From contig JAIWZP010000007.1 in NCBI GenBank assembly GCA_025201375.1, forward strand, positions 124,001-188,000: 64,000 nt of DNA, read 5' to 3'. The notes under the pieces are model-generated. The model saw only the letters and a program-made list of their open reading frames with translations. It had not been told where the DNA came from and searched no databases. Shown here in pieces: positions 1 to 11,886 of this stretch. Position 1 is the stretch's first letter, and each line of letters opens with the position of its first letter. Source of the stretch: Gongronella butleri. Lineage: Eukaryota; Mucoromycota; Mucoromycetes; Mucorales; Cunninghamellaceae. The translations under genes were made by a program, and so were the position numbers.

Positions 1-1796
1 ACGCGTCGAAGCCATGGTCGCGTCCGGCGATGGCTTTTTCTTCGTGCTTGGTCGCGCAATGCCCGCGCCAGAAGCGCCAGCGTCGTCGTCGTCCCTGAAT
101 TGCTGCGGTGTTTTGATCATTTTCGACACGGAGCTCTGAATTGGCTCGACTTTCATCGGTGGTAGCGCCACCGGCTCCAGCACTGGCGGCTTGGCCAAAT
201 TCCCGGGGAGGGTCTGCAATAAAAATGAACAAAAATGAACAAAAACGACAAAAACGAGAAAAAAAAAGGAGAAAATAAGATAGGCAATCGTGGTCACGTG
301 GCCCATCTCGGGTTTCATTGCCCGTTGCTCCGACCCCGCCTCCTTTGTTTTTTTTTTTTTTTTTGCCTCATTTTCATTGTTTTGTTACCTTTCCGCGCTT
401 GCGCGTGTAATTTGATGGTGGTCCGACGGTCTTTTTGACGGATGCGGATGCCGGCTTTGTCGAATCATGAACGGTTTCGCTGACGATGCTCTTTTTACGC
501 AACCTGACGGTGGTGGTGGTGGCATTGGAGGCATTGGCGGTGTTTGTGGCTGTGGGGACGCCGTCTTTGAGGGATTCTGTGCGAGATCGTCGCCTACGAG
601 CGAGAGAAGCGGCGGTGGCGTCGTCGAGAGGGGTCGATTTCTTGCGGAATCGTATGGGTGAGGCGGCGGGGGACGATGGGGTCTCGTAGGCGTCTCTTGT
701 GGGTGTGTTTACTTTGATGAGGTTGGTGGAAGGGGGGGGTGATATGGCGCCTTTGCAGCGATGAAGAAGCAGAACGTGGTGTATCTGGAGAAGAAGGGGA
801 TGCAGAAGAACGATGATGTGTGTGTAGTAATTGATGAGGAAGATTAGTTGCGGAAGCAAGGACGGAAGAGCGACGACGAGCGAGCAAAGACGATCGTGCT
901 AGATTTTGTTGATTTTGTTGTTGCTGTTGTTGTTGGTGCAAATCCTCCTTTGCCAATCGCTGCTTCATGGCTAGCGTGTCTTTCCATGCGTCGTACAATC
1001 GGATTGGCTTGGCGTCATTTGTTTCGGGCAATGGTGGTGATGCACGATCCACGGGATCGTCGTCATTGGACTTTCTCGCACGAGGCAAGGATCGACAGCC
1101 TACATCTGCTGTGTCATCCACCACCACTTTGGCGGCCCCGTGGCCCTTGCGTCGCCGCAAAATCACAGAGTGCGTGTCCTCTTTTTTCGAATTCGTTGTT
1201 GTCGTTGTCGTCGATGGACGTCGTGTTGTTGTCGAAACCACTGCCAATGAATGTGCACGCGCCCGATTGGCCTGATTGACTGCAAGAGACTGTTGTTGTT
1301 GATGCTGCTGCTGCTGCTGATGCTGCTGTTGATGCTGTTGATGCTGAGTAGGTGCCTCGAGATACGATGGACGCCTCGATGTCAGCCTTACAGAGTCAAT
1401 CATGCTCTTGCGTCGCTGTGGATCCAATTGCGACGCGCGCCGAGTCGTGCGAATTGACGCACTAGTCGCTGAAGCCGCTGCAGACACCTCTAAAAGAATC
1501 GAAAACAAAATCAATGGATTGATTTATTAGAAAAAAAAAAAGACATAAAAAAAAAAACGAAACAATGGATGTTTTTTTTTCCACATTCAGCATTTTCTCC
1601 CCCCCTTACCATCATCGTTTAAACCGGCATTGCTGCTTCGTGAGCGGCTGCTGGCCGTGGACCGCGCAAAGCCGTTCTCCATGGCCCTGCTGGGTCGGCG
1701 CGCCTTGGAAGCCGCCGACGTCGTCATATTCTCGGAGGGCTCAGCGGGATCTAACCAGGACGACTTGAACGTGCTGACCGTCGTGGAAGAAGGCAT
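1..1796 (-). CDS. Unknown basic, Ser/Gln-rich low-complexity protein (partial, runs off the left edge)
   Basis: I do not recognise the protein. Exons on the minus strand are 1796-1610, 1489-389 and 213-1. Donors are GTAAGG at 1609 and GTAACA at 388, acceptors are TTTTAG and TTGCAG, and the phases agree. The product is rich in Ser, Thr, Arg and Gln, has two poly-Gln tracts (near 1270-1340 and 900-925), and repeats the basic phospho-acceptor-like motif RxRKKS (IRFRKKS, VRLRKKS). No folded domain is visible. The ATG at 1796 lies 2 bases after a good acceptor (AG at 1799-1800), so either the start is here behind a 5' UTR intron or an upstream exon is missing. Coding sense switches frame at a run of eight G (732-739, plus strand), which is a real frameshift or a base-count error. 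The third exon is open to the window edge, so the C-terminus is not seen. Confidence 0.6.
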
Positions 1797-1798
1797 GC

Positions 1799-2916
1799 CT
1801 AAAAGACAAAATTTGTAAGTCTGTGCTTGCTCTCGTTCTCCAAAAAAGGGGAAGAAAGAGCAGCTTACAATAACAAAGACAGTCGTGCCAAAGAGATGAA
1901 GAGCAACAAGGGGGTAAAAAGCGTGTACTGCCAGTGGGAAAAAAGAAAAACGGAGCAGCGCGCGCAGAACAGAGCAAGAACCTGAACGACGCTGTAGCTC
2001 AGAGAACAAAAGAGACGCGTTTGGGCAAAAGGGAAGAAAAAAGAGAAAGAAAAAAAAAAAGGGCGGAGGGGGGAGGAAACGTGAAAAAGAAGCAAAAAAA
2101 GGGGGGCAAATTTGGAAGCGCACCTTTTTTTTTTGATGAGATTGAAACCCCGTCTGCCCTTTTCAGACATGCGTGCAGCAGTGCTCACACATGTGCCATG
2201 GGCATGCACGCACTTGCCTCACTTGGTCACATGATCTTGTGCCCCTCCATCTCTCTCGCTCTTTGCAGCTATGCGACGCGGCACACGCCCATTGCCCTCC
2301 GCTTCCGTCCAAGCGCGCGCCAATCTCGTCCTCCATGATCCCTCCGTGGCCACAAACAGACGATCAACGCCTCTTTTTCGCCTCTTTTGCCTTGTACCCC
2401 CTGAATTCACATTGTTGCACGTTTCTTGCAGACAATGGCGCCTTTTTCGTCTCGTGAACATGGTGGTTGATGAGGTGTTTTTTTGATTTTTATTGTTTTT
2501 GATCAATTTTATTTGCTTTTGCTTTCTTTTTTTTTTTTATCTGTTACTCTTTTTCTTCGTTTTTTTTGCTTCATTTTTTGACATTCTTTGTTATCAACGT
2601 GGCTGCCTGGGCCCAGAGAGGGGTATCATGGGGGGAGTAAGTGGCATGAACTTTAGCAAGGTCAAAGAGGTAATGATGGTCGAGACCCATTTGATTTCGC
2701 TTATTGGGGAAAGTGGCACCAGGCTATTTGCGTTGGGCGAAGAGGGCTTTGAATTGGCGCGCAAATCCCACCTTTTTAAATTCAGGGCCTTTTTTTTTCT
2801 TTTGCCTCTTTTTCCTTTTTTTTTTTCTTTTTTCGTTCTCACTGTCCATCTCTTTGTCTCTCTTTTTTTCTGAGCAATTGCATCTCGTTTCATCATCATT
2901 GCAGCATTAGCAGATC
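1799..2916. other. Intergenic, divergent promoter region
   Basis: This stretch lies between the divergent unknown gene and the LIM gene. It is made of strand-asymmetric purine-rich and T-rich blocks (2020-2110 purine; 2470-2580 and 2790-2870 T-rich). No convincing coding sequence was found. It probably holds both promoters and perhaps a non-coding first exon of the left gene. Confidence 0.5.
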
Positions 2917-4822
2917 ATGGACACACGTATCTCGCACATCCTACCCACCGTCACGTGTTCCTCTTGCCAACAAACCATCTCTTTACGCGAATTGTCACTG
3001 CACGCCTGTACAGAAATGCCACTGAAGCAGCGTAAGCCTATGGATGCCCTCTTTAGCATGGACAAAGACACAGCGAGACTTATCAATGGTTCTTTTTCTT
3101 TTTTATTGTGACCACTTTTGCTCTTGTTTTCTCCTTGTTTTACCCTAAACACAGCAACATCCAATGATCCAGACCCCTTTCCAAGGTAACCATTACCACC
3201 AAATAAGCTCATTCGTAGTCCAATCCCTGCTTTTCGGGCTCGCCCTGCCCCCTCCCTCCCAATCACCAGTGTTTATTTTTATGTTCCCGCGCTGATTGCT
3301 TTTTTATCTTTTTTTTTTTTTACGATCGCTAGTCACATTCCCATGGTGCGCAAGGGCACTCGACTGCGTCGCGAGCCGTCTGTGTTGAGCAACCATAGTG
3401 GCGAAGAAACCTGGAAGATTGCCAAGCGACCCACCGTGACCACATCGCCATTGACGGCATTGTCGCGCTCCGTCAGCATCGAATCACACTCACCAATCAC
3501 TCCCATCGAAAATCAGCAGCCATTTCTGGCCTTTCGTGTAGCCGCCACCACGGATCACAGAGAACACACACTGTCCTTTTTCAAAACAGACACCTCTTCC
3601 TCGCTTTTCAAGCCCCAGGCCCTCGCTTATTACAAGAATCATTGGCTGCAATATAAACGCAAAGCAAAGCAGCACCAAAAGCCCAATTGCCATCGGTGCC
3701 ATCGTCCCGTGCGAGCCGACCAGCTTGTTGCCGTAAATGATCAATTTGTAGGGTCCCCCTCCTCCCTTTTCGAAAAAAAAAGAGAGCTAAACCTTATTCA
3801 TCCCCGCTCCCCTTTTTTTTTGTTGTTTTGCAAGACATACCACCAAAACTGCTTCTCTTGCCATTTGTGTCGTGTGCCATTGAAGCCAAGAAAGGAAGTT
3901 CGAGAATCGAATGGCATCGTCTACTGCTCCAAGCATTTTGACCTAATCCGCTCTCGGCCGGATTGTGCGACCTGGTAAAAGCAAAGGGGGAAAAAAGAAC
4001 ATTGTGCACTGTGCACACGCTTTTTTTTTCTTTACCGCGTCGGTCGCGTGACAATTGGGTCTCTGACGTCGTTTTTTTGTTACTTTTCTTTTTTTTTAAG
4101 CCACGCACCCATTGACACGACGGAACGCTTGACCAAGGCATTTGGCGTGTATTTCCATCGCGAGCACTTGACGTGCTGCCAATGCCAGCGGCCTGTCGAC
4201 GAGTTTACCACGGGGGTTGTCCGGCACAAGCACCGCATCTATTGTCGACCGCATTTCAACGAATTGTACCTGCCAAAGTGCCGCGGGTGCGGCAAGGCCG
4301 TGGAAAAAGAGTCAATTAGCTCATCCGATGGCAAACTCGAGGGCCGCTGGCACAAGCGATGCTTCACTTGCAAAACTTGCGACCAGCCGTTTGACGACAC
4401 CACCTTTTACGTGTTCAATAACGAGCCATACTGCAAACAACATTACCACCAGCTCAACAAGAGCCTCTGTCATGTGTGCCAATCCCCCATCGAGGGCCGC
4501 TGCGCGAAGACCTCCGATGGCCACAAATTCCACCCGCATTGCTTCCTTTGCCACGTGAGTCTCCAAACAAAAACGCAAAAAAAAAAAAAAAAAAAAGGAA
4601 TTGGCCCGTGTCCGCCCCCCTTTCCATCCCGCCACCCCGACCTTCATCACATTGCTGATTTTCTCTTGCTCTTTTTTTTTTTTTTTTTTGCTCTAATTTT
4701 AGGATTGCCAACAACCGATCAAGGACATTTACTACACGGATCATAGAGACCACATTTACTGCCCTAGTCATTCCATTGATTTGCATACGGACAGGCGCAC
4801 CACCACCTTTCTGGATATCTGA
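2917..4822 (+). CDS. Paxillin-like protein with four LIM domains
   Basis: Predicted 443 aa from exons 2917-3088, 3155-3185 (31 nt), 3333-3747, 3835-3974, 4101-4554 and 4703-4822; all phases fit. The N-terminus has a small Cys/His cluster (CSSCQQ...HAC). A Ser/Thr-rich linker of about 150 residues follows, and then four tandem LIM domains. LIM1 starts CHRCHRP, with YHQNCFSCHLC. LIM2 starts CATC, with REHLTCCQC. LIM3 starts CRGCGKA, with HKRCFTCKTC. LIM4 starts CHVCQSP, and its second zinc knuckle is split by an intron between FLCH and DCQQ. No RhoGAP, kinase or homeobox domain is present, which separates it from Rga/Lrg1 proteins. By family knowledge, four C-terminal LIMs after a disordered N-terminus resemble paxillin/Pxl1, scaffolds at actin-rich cortical sites and septa. 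The cellular role here is inferred. The 31-nt exon is assigned from splice signals alone. Confidence 0.8.
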
Positions 4823-7208
4823 TGCTGCTGCTTGTTCCAAAACAATAATAAATCCCATCATGTCGCACAAATGGACATTATGCTGTGCTACATTGCCCAT
4901 TTTTCACCAGTGCGGACTTCTTTTTTCACCTGACCTTTTGCCCATTTGCCCTCCTCAATTTCACGCCCTGTGTCCAAACAGCATTGCGCCTGGGTCTGTT
5001 GCTCATTAAGACAACCCTCGTGTGATTGAGAAGAAAAAGACGCCAGGGAACCGCATGCTTTCCGATGCAAAATCTTCATGCCGCCGGACCCGCCATGACC
5101 TTGTGCATCGCGCCAACTATGCTGGCTGCCAAATTAGGCCCAGTGGTTCGAATATTCCATGCTTCCACGTGGCCATGATGTCGGCGCGTCATGGCCCCCG
5201 CCCATGCCGTCCATTTGCATGCATGCATGTCGACGGCCCAATTGAATTCCCATCTGCCGATCATTCGTAGCCCATGTGTGCTCTTGATTTCTCCTTTTTG
5301 TTCAGTGCCAGCTGCAAGAATCTGCGATGCATCTTTGCGGAGTTTTGGTGTTAAAAACGTCTGTAAATCGCGTTCTCCCTTTAAACTTGGAACAAAGATC
5401 ATGCGTCATACTTTAGTTGTTGCTTCCAACTTGAAAAGGGATTGGGTTGTTTCTTCGTTTAAGTCCGTTATCGCGTATCTGAGTATTAAAGATGATTTTA
5501 AAAATATGGAAACGTGATGGATGGGATCCTGGGAATCAAAGTCTGATTGTTGGCCACCCAACTTGGTGTGCACAATCACGTCCATGAGCGCCTCCACCCT
5601 ATCGAATCTGGCAAGGATGGGTTTGCGCATTGTCAAGAAATCGCATTTCAAAAGTCTCAAAAGGTCGATGCAAATAGGTAACTCGATGCCAAACGAATAC
5701 ACCGCGTCCCGAAAGCATGTCATTCGCGAGTACAGGACTGTGCACTTTTGTGGGTGCCAGTGATCGCACAACAAAACGCGTCGTACACGCGAATCGCCAC
5801 ACGTCTATGTATTCGCGTAAAATCAAGAGGCGGCTAGCTCGTCAATATTCTCAATGGATCCTTTTTTAAAACACAAGCGCTTTTTCTTTTTTTGGCTCTC
5901 TCGCCTATTTGAAGACTGACATGCATCGGTATGTCACGTTGTTGTCTCAAAAAATTCACAACGACCACTATTTCATTGTATTTTTGTTTTTTGTCCAGTC
6001 TTTACCATTTACTGGAGAATTAGCGGCTTTGGCCGACTATTCCGCTTTCTCTCTTTCGAATGAACCCACCCTTGCGGCGCTGCGGTTGCTAGATGCCGAG
6101 CAATGGACGATTTTCAAAAATGGCGAATTTTCCAAGGGGTGCAGTCGACCTTTGGAAAAGAGCGAAATTTAGGACCTCCAATCTGCACGCCGTTCATATA
6201 TAGGGTAGACGCCCCTCATTCACCGACAAGGATATAATAAAAAGCTGGGGTACATTGAGTAGGTGTGCCGTAAATGCTTTTTGCTCTTTATTTTCGACCT
6301 ATAGTGAAATCGATGAAAACTTGTCACAGCGCCTTGAAACACACGTCATCCAAAAGAGCAGGGCTCGCTGCGTACGTCGACATGGACGATCTATGAAAAA
6401 AGTGATTTTTTGGCATTTTTGATGCGGGTTAACATCATATGTGTTTTTCGACGCGTGATAAACCGCGTCAAAAGTCGAGTGACGCGCGTCTGCTCCCAAT
6501 CAAATCCACACTTCTGGTGTCTCTTTTGGTAATGGACGCGTCAGCGCGGCTCTTTGGACGCGTTTATCCCATGCAATTCGAGGTTGAAATTTAATCGAAA
6601 ATGGCTCATTTCTCGCCAACGAGCAGATCGATCTCGCACCTTTTTGGCCGACATCGTCGTTTTTCCAAATGAGGTTGCTTGTCAGCAAGTTTGGCGCCAT
6701 TCTGAAGACTCATATTTTCAATTTTGGTTTTGGAGGCTCGCCAGGAGTAAATTTTCATTTGACCATGGCGCGTGCCATGATTTGTTGACAGGAGCAAATA
6801 GAGTCACATCCGTGATTTCTTGCTGCGCTCTTTTCGTTGGGACATGCTTGGGATCTGCGCGGTGCCTGGCTGGCGGTGTTGCGAGCCAATTTTTGAATTT
6901 ACGGCAAAATCGCGTGTTTTAAAAGTTGATGTTTCTTGACGTGTCTCTTTTACGCACCACACGACAAAAACATGTTGCGCACTCTTATATTCAACTCGAA
7001 AACGCGTCTCGATGAGCCATGAAATGCTGTTTTTTCTTTTAAAATATGGAGCGAGCGAGCTTTGCTGCGGACAATGGATGGTCAGGGGCAAGATCTGACG
7101 GAGTTTTGAACCCTGGCTGGCGCATAAAAGGGCAGCAAGTGTCAGCCCACCCTTTTTTGAGTTTCTTTCAACACCAACTTTTTTTTTTTTTTTGCGTTTT
7201 TTTCCAAT
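4823..7208 (+). other. Intergenic region containing a dispersed repeat
   Basis: No gene is supported. 6020-6790 is copy 1 of repeat family A (listed separately). The rest has only short, non-conserved open frames. A weak TATA-like CATAAAAG lies at 7123-7130, about 80 bp before the HEM14 start. Confidence 0.5.
6020..6790 (+). repeat. Dispersed repeat family A, copy 1
   Basis: This segment aligns along most of its length with the reverse complement of 29865-30620. Shared anchors include GAATTTTCCAAGGGGTGCAG, GATTTTTTGGCATTTTTGAT, a stretch with repeated GACGCGT words, and TAGTGGACGCG-like and GGAGACTCAT-like blocks. Its right part also matches 20130-20450 and its left part matches 49990-50120. 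No coding capacity, terminal inverted repeat or tail is obvious, so the element class is unknown. Confidence 0.75.
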
Positions 7209-8985
7209 ATGCCAAGTGTCGCTGTGTTAGGAGGCGGTATTTCTGGTTTATCGACGGCCTATTACCTGTCTCGGCTCTTGCCTCCGCACGTGCGTGTGCG
7301 CCTGATCGAGGCGAGCCAGCGCGTTGGAGGCTGGATCAACAGCGAGCAAGGGGACGACGGCGTGCTGTTTGAAGGCGGCCCACGCACGCTGCGGCCCCAT
7401 GGCACGAGCGGCACTATTTTGCTCGACCTCGTAAGTCGTTTTGTTCAAAGAGGCCGATGAGAGAGAAAAAAAAAAAAGAGGAAAAGGGGAATTGCTTAGA
7501 AAGAAATGGGCGGTTTGACGCTTTTTTTTTTCTTGTAGATTAGGGACTTGGACTTGAAATCGCAAATTGTGCAGGTACCAAAGTCACATCCGTCTGCACA
7601 GCACCGGTACATTGAATACGACGGTGTGATCAACCAACTTCCATCGGGTTTGGGCGAACTGCTGTTCAAGGACACGCCGGTGATGCGATCTGTGGTGACC
7701 GCGGGCGCCTTGGAGCCATTTCGCGCGCGTGGCACGGGCGACGACGAGTCTCTCTATTCGTTTATGACGCGGCGGTTCAATGAGCACACAGCGCTCAATC
7801 TGATGGGCGCCATGGCCCACGGCATTTACGCGGGCGATGCCAAAAAATTGTCTGTTCAGTCCACATTCCCTATTCTTGCCGCCTGTGAAAAGGAGTTTGG
7901 AAGCGTCGTTCTGGGCATGCTCGCTGGCAAAATCAAGATGGAATCCAAGCGCGAACGCTCTCTCGCCGACCAATGCCTTCAAAAAGACCCCGAATGGTAT
8001 AAAACACTGCAACAGAGTAGTGTCATTGGCTTTCTTCCCGGCCTGGAAGCTCTTTCACGCTCGCTTGCTCAGCATCTTGCAAAACAATCAAATGTCGACA
8101 TTGTCCTTGGTCAAAAGGTCACAAAACTCGAGCCCTTGGAGCATAAAATGGTAAATGTCGCTTTTTTTTTTCTCTCTCTTTTCCCTTTCCCCCCCCCTTT
8201 TTTTTCCCTTTTTTCTTCGTTTTTTTTTTTCCCTCTCTAATTTCAAAGATTCTGACTGTTTGATGATTTTATAGGTGGTGACGATGGACAATGGCACGTC
8301 GTTTGAAGCGGAGCATGTTGTTTCTGCGTTACCGACGCACGCGCTGGCGCGGATTGCGACCCCTGAGCCATTGCCTCACTTGACACACAATCCGAGCGCA
8401 GACGTCGCCGTGGTGAATCTTGCATATGACAAGGACACGGTGTCGCTCGATTTGGACGGATTTGGGTTTTTGACGCCGCATCGCGACGCGCAGCCGGCGT
8501 CCCTGATGCCTGGCCTCTTGGGCGTGATCTTTGACACCAACAGTCTAGGTGTGCAGGACGAAGAGACTAATACATTGCGATTCACGGCCATGATTGGCGG
8601 ATCTGATTGGGATTTGGCGTTTCCGGGCGTGCAGGATGACGCGTCCATTGAATCACGCGCCATTGCCATGGCCACGGGGGCATTGGACAAGTATTTGCAT
8701 ATCCATTCGCCGCCATTGCGGCAGAAATGTCACATCCAACGCCAATGCATTCCACAATACATGGTTGGCCATCGCGATCGCATGGCCGACCTTCATGCCG
8801 CCATCCATCGCATCTTTGGTCCACGCCTCAGCGTCACCGGCGCTGGCTATCTCGGTGTGAGTGTCCCCGATTGCGTCAAACACGGCAGACTCCTCGCGGA
8901 AGACCTTGCTCGCGATGATGCCCTCGGAAACAAGACAACCACAGGCTTAGAAAAAGCCACACAGCCATTGTATTATTTGGAATAA
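7209..8985 (+). CDS. HEM14: Protoporphyrinogen oxidase
   Basis: Predicted 514 aa from exons 7209-7430, 7539-8150 and 8275-8985. Both introns are GT-AG and phase 0. The N-terminus holds the FAD dinucleotide-binding motif VLGGGISGLSTAYYL, followed by the E-x-x-x-RVGGW motif typical of protoporphyrinogen/amine oxidases. The C-terminal flavin-contacting glycine segment (TGAGYLGVSVPDC) is intact. In fungi this mitochondrial inner-membrane enzyme oxidises protoporphyrinogen IX to protoporphyrin IX, the penultimate step of haem synthesis. No cleavable presequence is seen before the FAD motif, as is usual in this family. The gene is convergent with the phospholipase C gene, with only 68 bp between stop codons, and an AATAAA overlaps the stop. 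Confidence 0.92.
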
Positions 8986-9053
8986 ACTTTTAATGTTCTA
9001 AAACTTTTGCATAAATAATTTCAAAAAAAAAAAATCCGCCGGCTCTCCTTCAT

Positions 9054-9694
9054 TTAGTAGCTGACGGCAAACGCGCTCCATGATCTTTCTGGTTTGGCCG
9101 TGGCAACAAGGCCGGCTTCATCAATGTCGACATAGAGACCAGTATCGACATTCTTGATGGTGTGTTTCATTCCCGAGGGATTGTACTCGAATGTAAACGT
9201 GGGCACCTTGGCACCATTGCACTTGGCGAGCACAATGCCACGTGTGCACGGGTTGACGGCAAGGCACGCGCCGTGCGACGCATGCGATTCGATCGTGAAT
9301 TCGCCTTCTTTAGCCGCCGCACGAACCACAAAGTAATTGCTGGCTTGCCACGCTGTCTTTGGCACGTTGGCCGATTGGATGGCCGATGTCTTTACCGACG
9401 TGCACGTCACATCGAGCGCGTGTGCACCCTTCACCAAGTCACCTTGCACAAATGCATACGTGTGGCCCTCGCCAATGCGGCCACGCACATGACGCGTGCC
9501 TGTTTCCACCGTAGGGAACGCTTGATTCCTATACTACACCCAAAAAAAAAAAAAAAAAAGGTGTGAGAATGCGCCATGCCGTGTTAAATCAGCTTACAGG
9601 CGGGCGAGGTCGGTGGTCTTTGTTGAACAACTCACACACGGCTTTTCAAAAAAAAAAAAAAAAAAAAAAAAGCGTCAATTCGTGATTCTACGCG

Positions 9695-9750
<56 letters not shown>

Positions 9751-11886
9751 AGCAGCACGCCAGCCACCAAAGAGATAAGGTGGGCGCTTGACGGCGGGGA
9801 TGGCGGGGACGGTGTAATCTGGGTGGTCAAAATCAAACATGTCGACAAAATCGCCAACAGTCTCGCGGCGCCAGGGTTCAATCTCTTTGGCAGGCGCTTT
9901 GAGATTGCCCTTGGCATCATACCCAATCCATTGCTCAAGGAACTTGAGCTGTGACGTGTGGTCCAGAATTTCTGTGTACGTCGACGCGCCGCGCGTCCAA
10001 GGACTGACCACAAGGAAAGGAACACGAACGCCTACATGCCAAAAAAAAAAAAACAGGGGTCAATCGGCATGAAAATTGCTGCAAAGCGCGCGCGCTTTTA
10101 CCAAGACCAGTTGGAACCACAGGCTGGTTCTTAATTTTGACCCATTTATCACGTGGAGGCAAAGGAGGGGCGACGTGATCAGCGAAACCACCTAATTAAA
10201 AGCAAGCAGGCGAGTTTTAGAGCGAGTTTTTGCGTCTTTTTTTCTATCCACGCACCGGCTTCGTCGTATGAGATAATCAGCGCAGTCTCATTGTACTTTG
10301 GGCTCTGTGTGACAGCGCGGAACACTTGGTTTTGAATCCATGCACCGGCGTTTGGGGGGTTATTGGGATGCTCTAAAGGCAAAAAATCAACCTGTAAGCA
10401 CTATTTCCAAGCAGGGGTCGTTTTTTTTTTTTTTTTTTTACCTGACAAGTCGCGCGGGGCCACGAGGATAGACACTTGTGGTAGCGTGCCACTCTTGGTT
10501 CGTTTGTAAAACTCCTTGAGTCCAAGGAATCCGGTGCCCTGATTCTTCTCAATGGGACCAGCTTGCGATTTGAAATGCCTAAGGGGGAAAAAAATGACAC
10601 GTTAGCGTTGCATCGCGCGTCATGCGTCAATTTGTCGGTGCCTGCGTGTACAAAACGCCAAACTTACTTGAACCAGGCCAAAGAATTATCATCAAAATTG
10701 TCTACGCGATAAAAACGGAATTGAGCAAGGCCGCATTGCCTACGGGCAGCTCACCTTCGTCTTGGAAGACTAAAACGAGAAGAAAAACAAATAAGAATGG
10801 GTTGCTTTTGTTCATGATTGATATTTCCCACTTACCTTGCCACGTGACACCTGCGCGTGTCAAAACTTCTGGATACGACTCCCAATCGTATCCCTCCTTG
10901 GGGATTACATTGTCATACACGGGGTTCCCCTTTTTGTCTAGAAAATATAAAACTGGGTGTTATAGGGCAGATCTCGCGGCTCCAAAAGGGTAAAAAAAAA
11001 AAAAAGAAGCGACTTGCCAATGACGGTGCCGGACATCCACGTAACACGATTGGGGATCGTCGGACCGAGAACGGACGCGTGATAGCGATCCGCCAGCGCA
11101 AAGTTGTCAGCCATGGCGTAGTGGAACGGGATTTCCTCACGCGTAAAATAGCCCATGGTGCCCGGCGCATTGCCGCCAGGCCAGTCATTCATCTTTCCGT
11201 AATTCCACGCAAAGTGCGTTCCATACTATGGCATAAAAAGATGGCGAAAAAAAAAAATCAATTAGCCTTTTTGCTTGTTGTTTTTCTTTCATCGTGCAGC
11301 ACGACTTACCCTGAAGCACAAATAAAAGATCACGTAAAAAAAAAAAAAAAAAAAAAAAAAACGGCGGAGGAGATGATGGTTGCAAAGCTCGCATGGCTCC
11401 CTTACCATCCATTGGTACCACCTAAAAAAAAAAAAAAATGAGATAAAAAAATCATTGGTGCATGATACAGTCAAATTGTCGTTGACTGTGTCTTACCAAT
11501 CATGCAGCCGCCTCGATTGCCGTCGAGACGGAAGGGCAACAGGTACTTTTGACCATTCATCACGTCGGGCGACCCCTCATCAGGCTGGTAAAAGATACTC
11601 AATCCATTGTCTTGGATTATTGCATTGGGATCTGCAGCAAAATGAAACGAATGAATACGCGATTTGCATGCGATCGACGGCAACGTGTGCTTTTTTTTTT
11701 TTTACCTTGAAAGTTTCGCGTGCCAGCGAGTGTGCCAAAGTAATGGTCAAACGCGCGATTCTCCTGCATGAACAAGACAACGTGCTTAATCTTATCGAGA
11801 CCGGGGTTGCGATCCTTGGCTGTGGGCTCCGCCGCGTGTGCGATGGCCACAGTTGCCAAAAGCATCAAAGCTGCTTGGATCTTCAT
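9054..11886 (-). CDS. Secreted bacterial-type phospholipase C (phosphoesterase family)
   Basis: Predicted 613 aa in 14 exons: 11886-11706, 11631-11497, 11421-11406 (16 nt), 11310 (1 nt), 11225-11018, 10937-10836, 10769-10755 (15 nt), 10701-10668, 10578-10442, 10372-10256, 10191-10102, 10031-9750, 9641-9598 and 9533-9054. The total is 1,842 nt, divisible by three. A signal peptide ([18 protein letters not shown]) precedes [19 protein letters not shown], the N-terminal metal-site signature of the PF04185 phosphoesterases. [17 protein letters not shown] and [14 protein letters not shown] are further family motifs. The C-terminal part after RPRPP is beta-rich and resembles the C-terminal domains of bacterial phospholipase C. 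Family members hydrolyse phosphatidylcholine or related phospholipids outside the cell; the substrate here is not shown. Exon 5 (11225-11018) ends in a GC donor. Frame requires the 1-nt exon. Confidence 0.88.

Noticed and set aside
848..1279. 143-codon plus-strand open frame
   Set aside because: Antisense to the Ser/Gln-rich minus-strand exon; its Cys/Leu-rich composition comes from the complement of CAG/TCG repeats.
5143..5150. GGTTCGAA box B-like word (also near 30720 and 35480) as a tRNA gene signal
   Set aside because: No box A at the proper distance and no cloverleaf could be folded around any of them.
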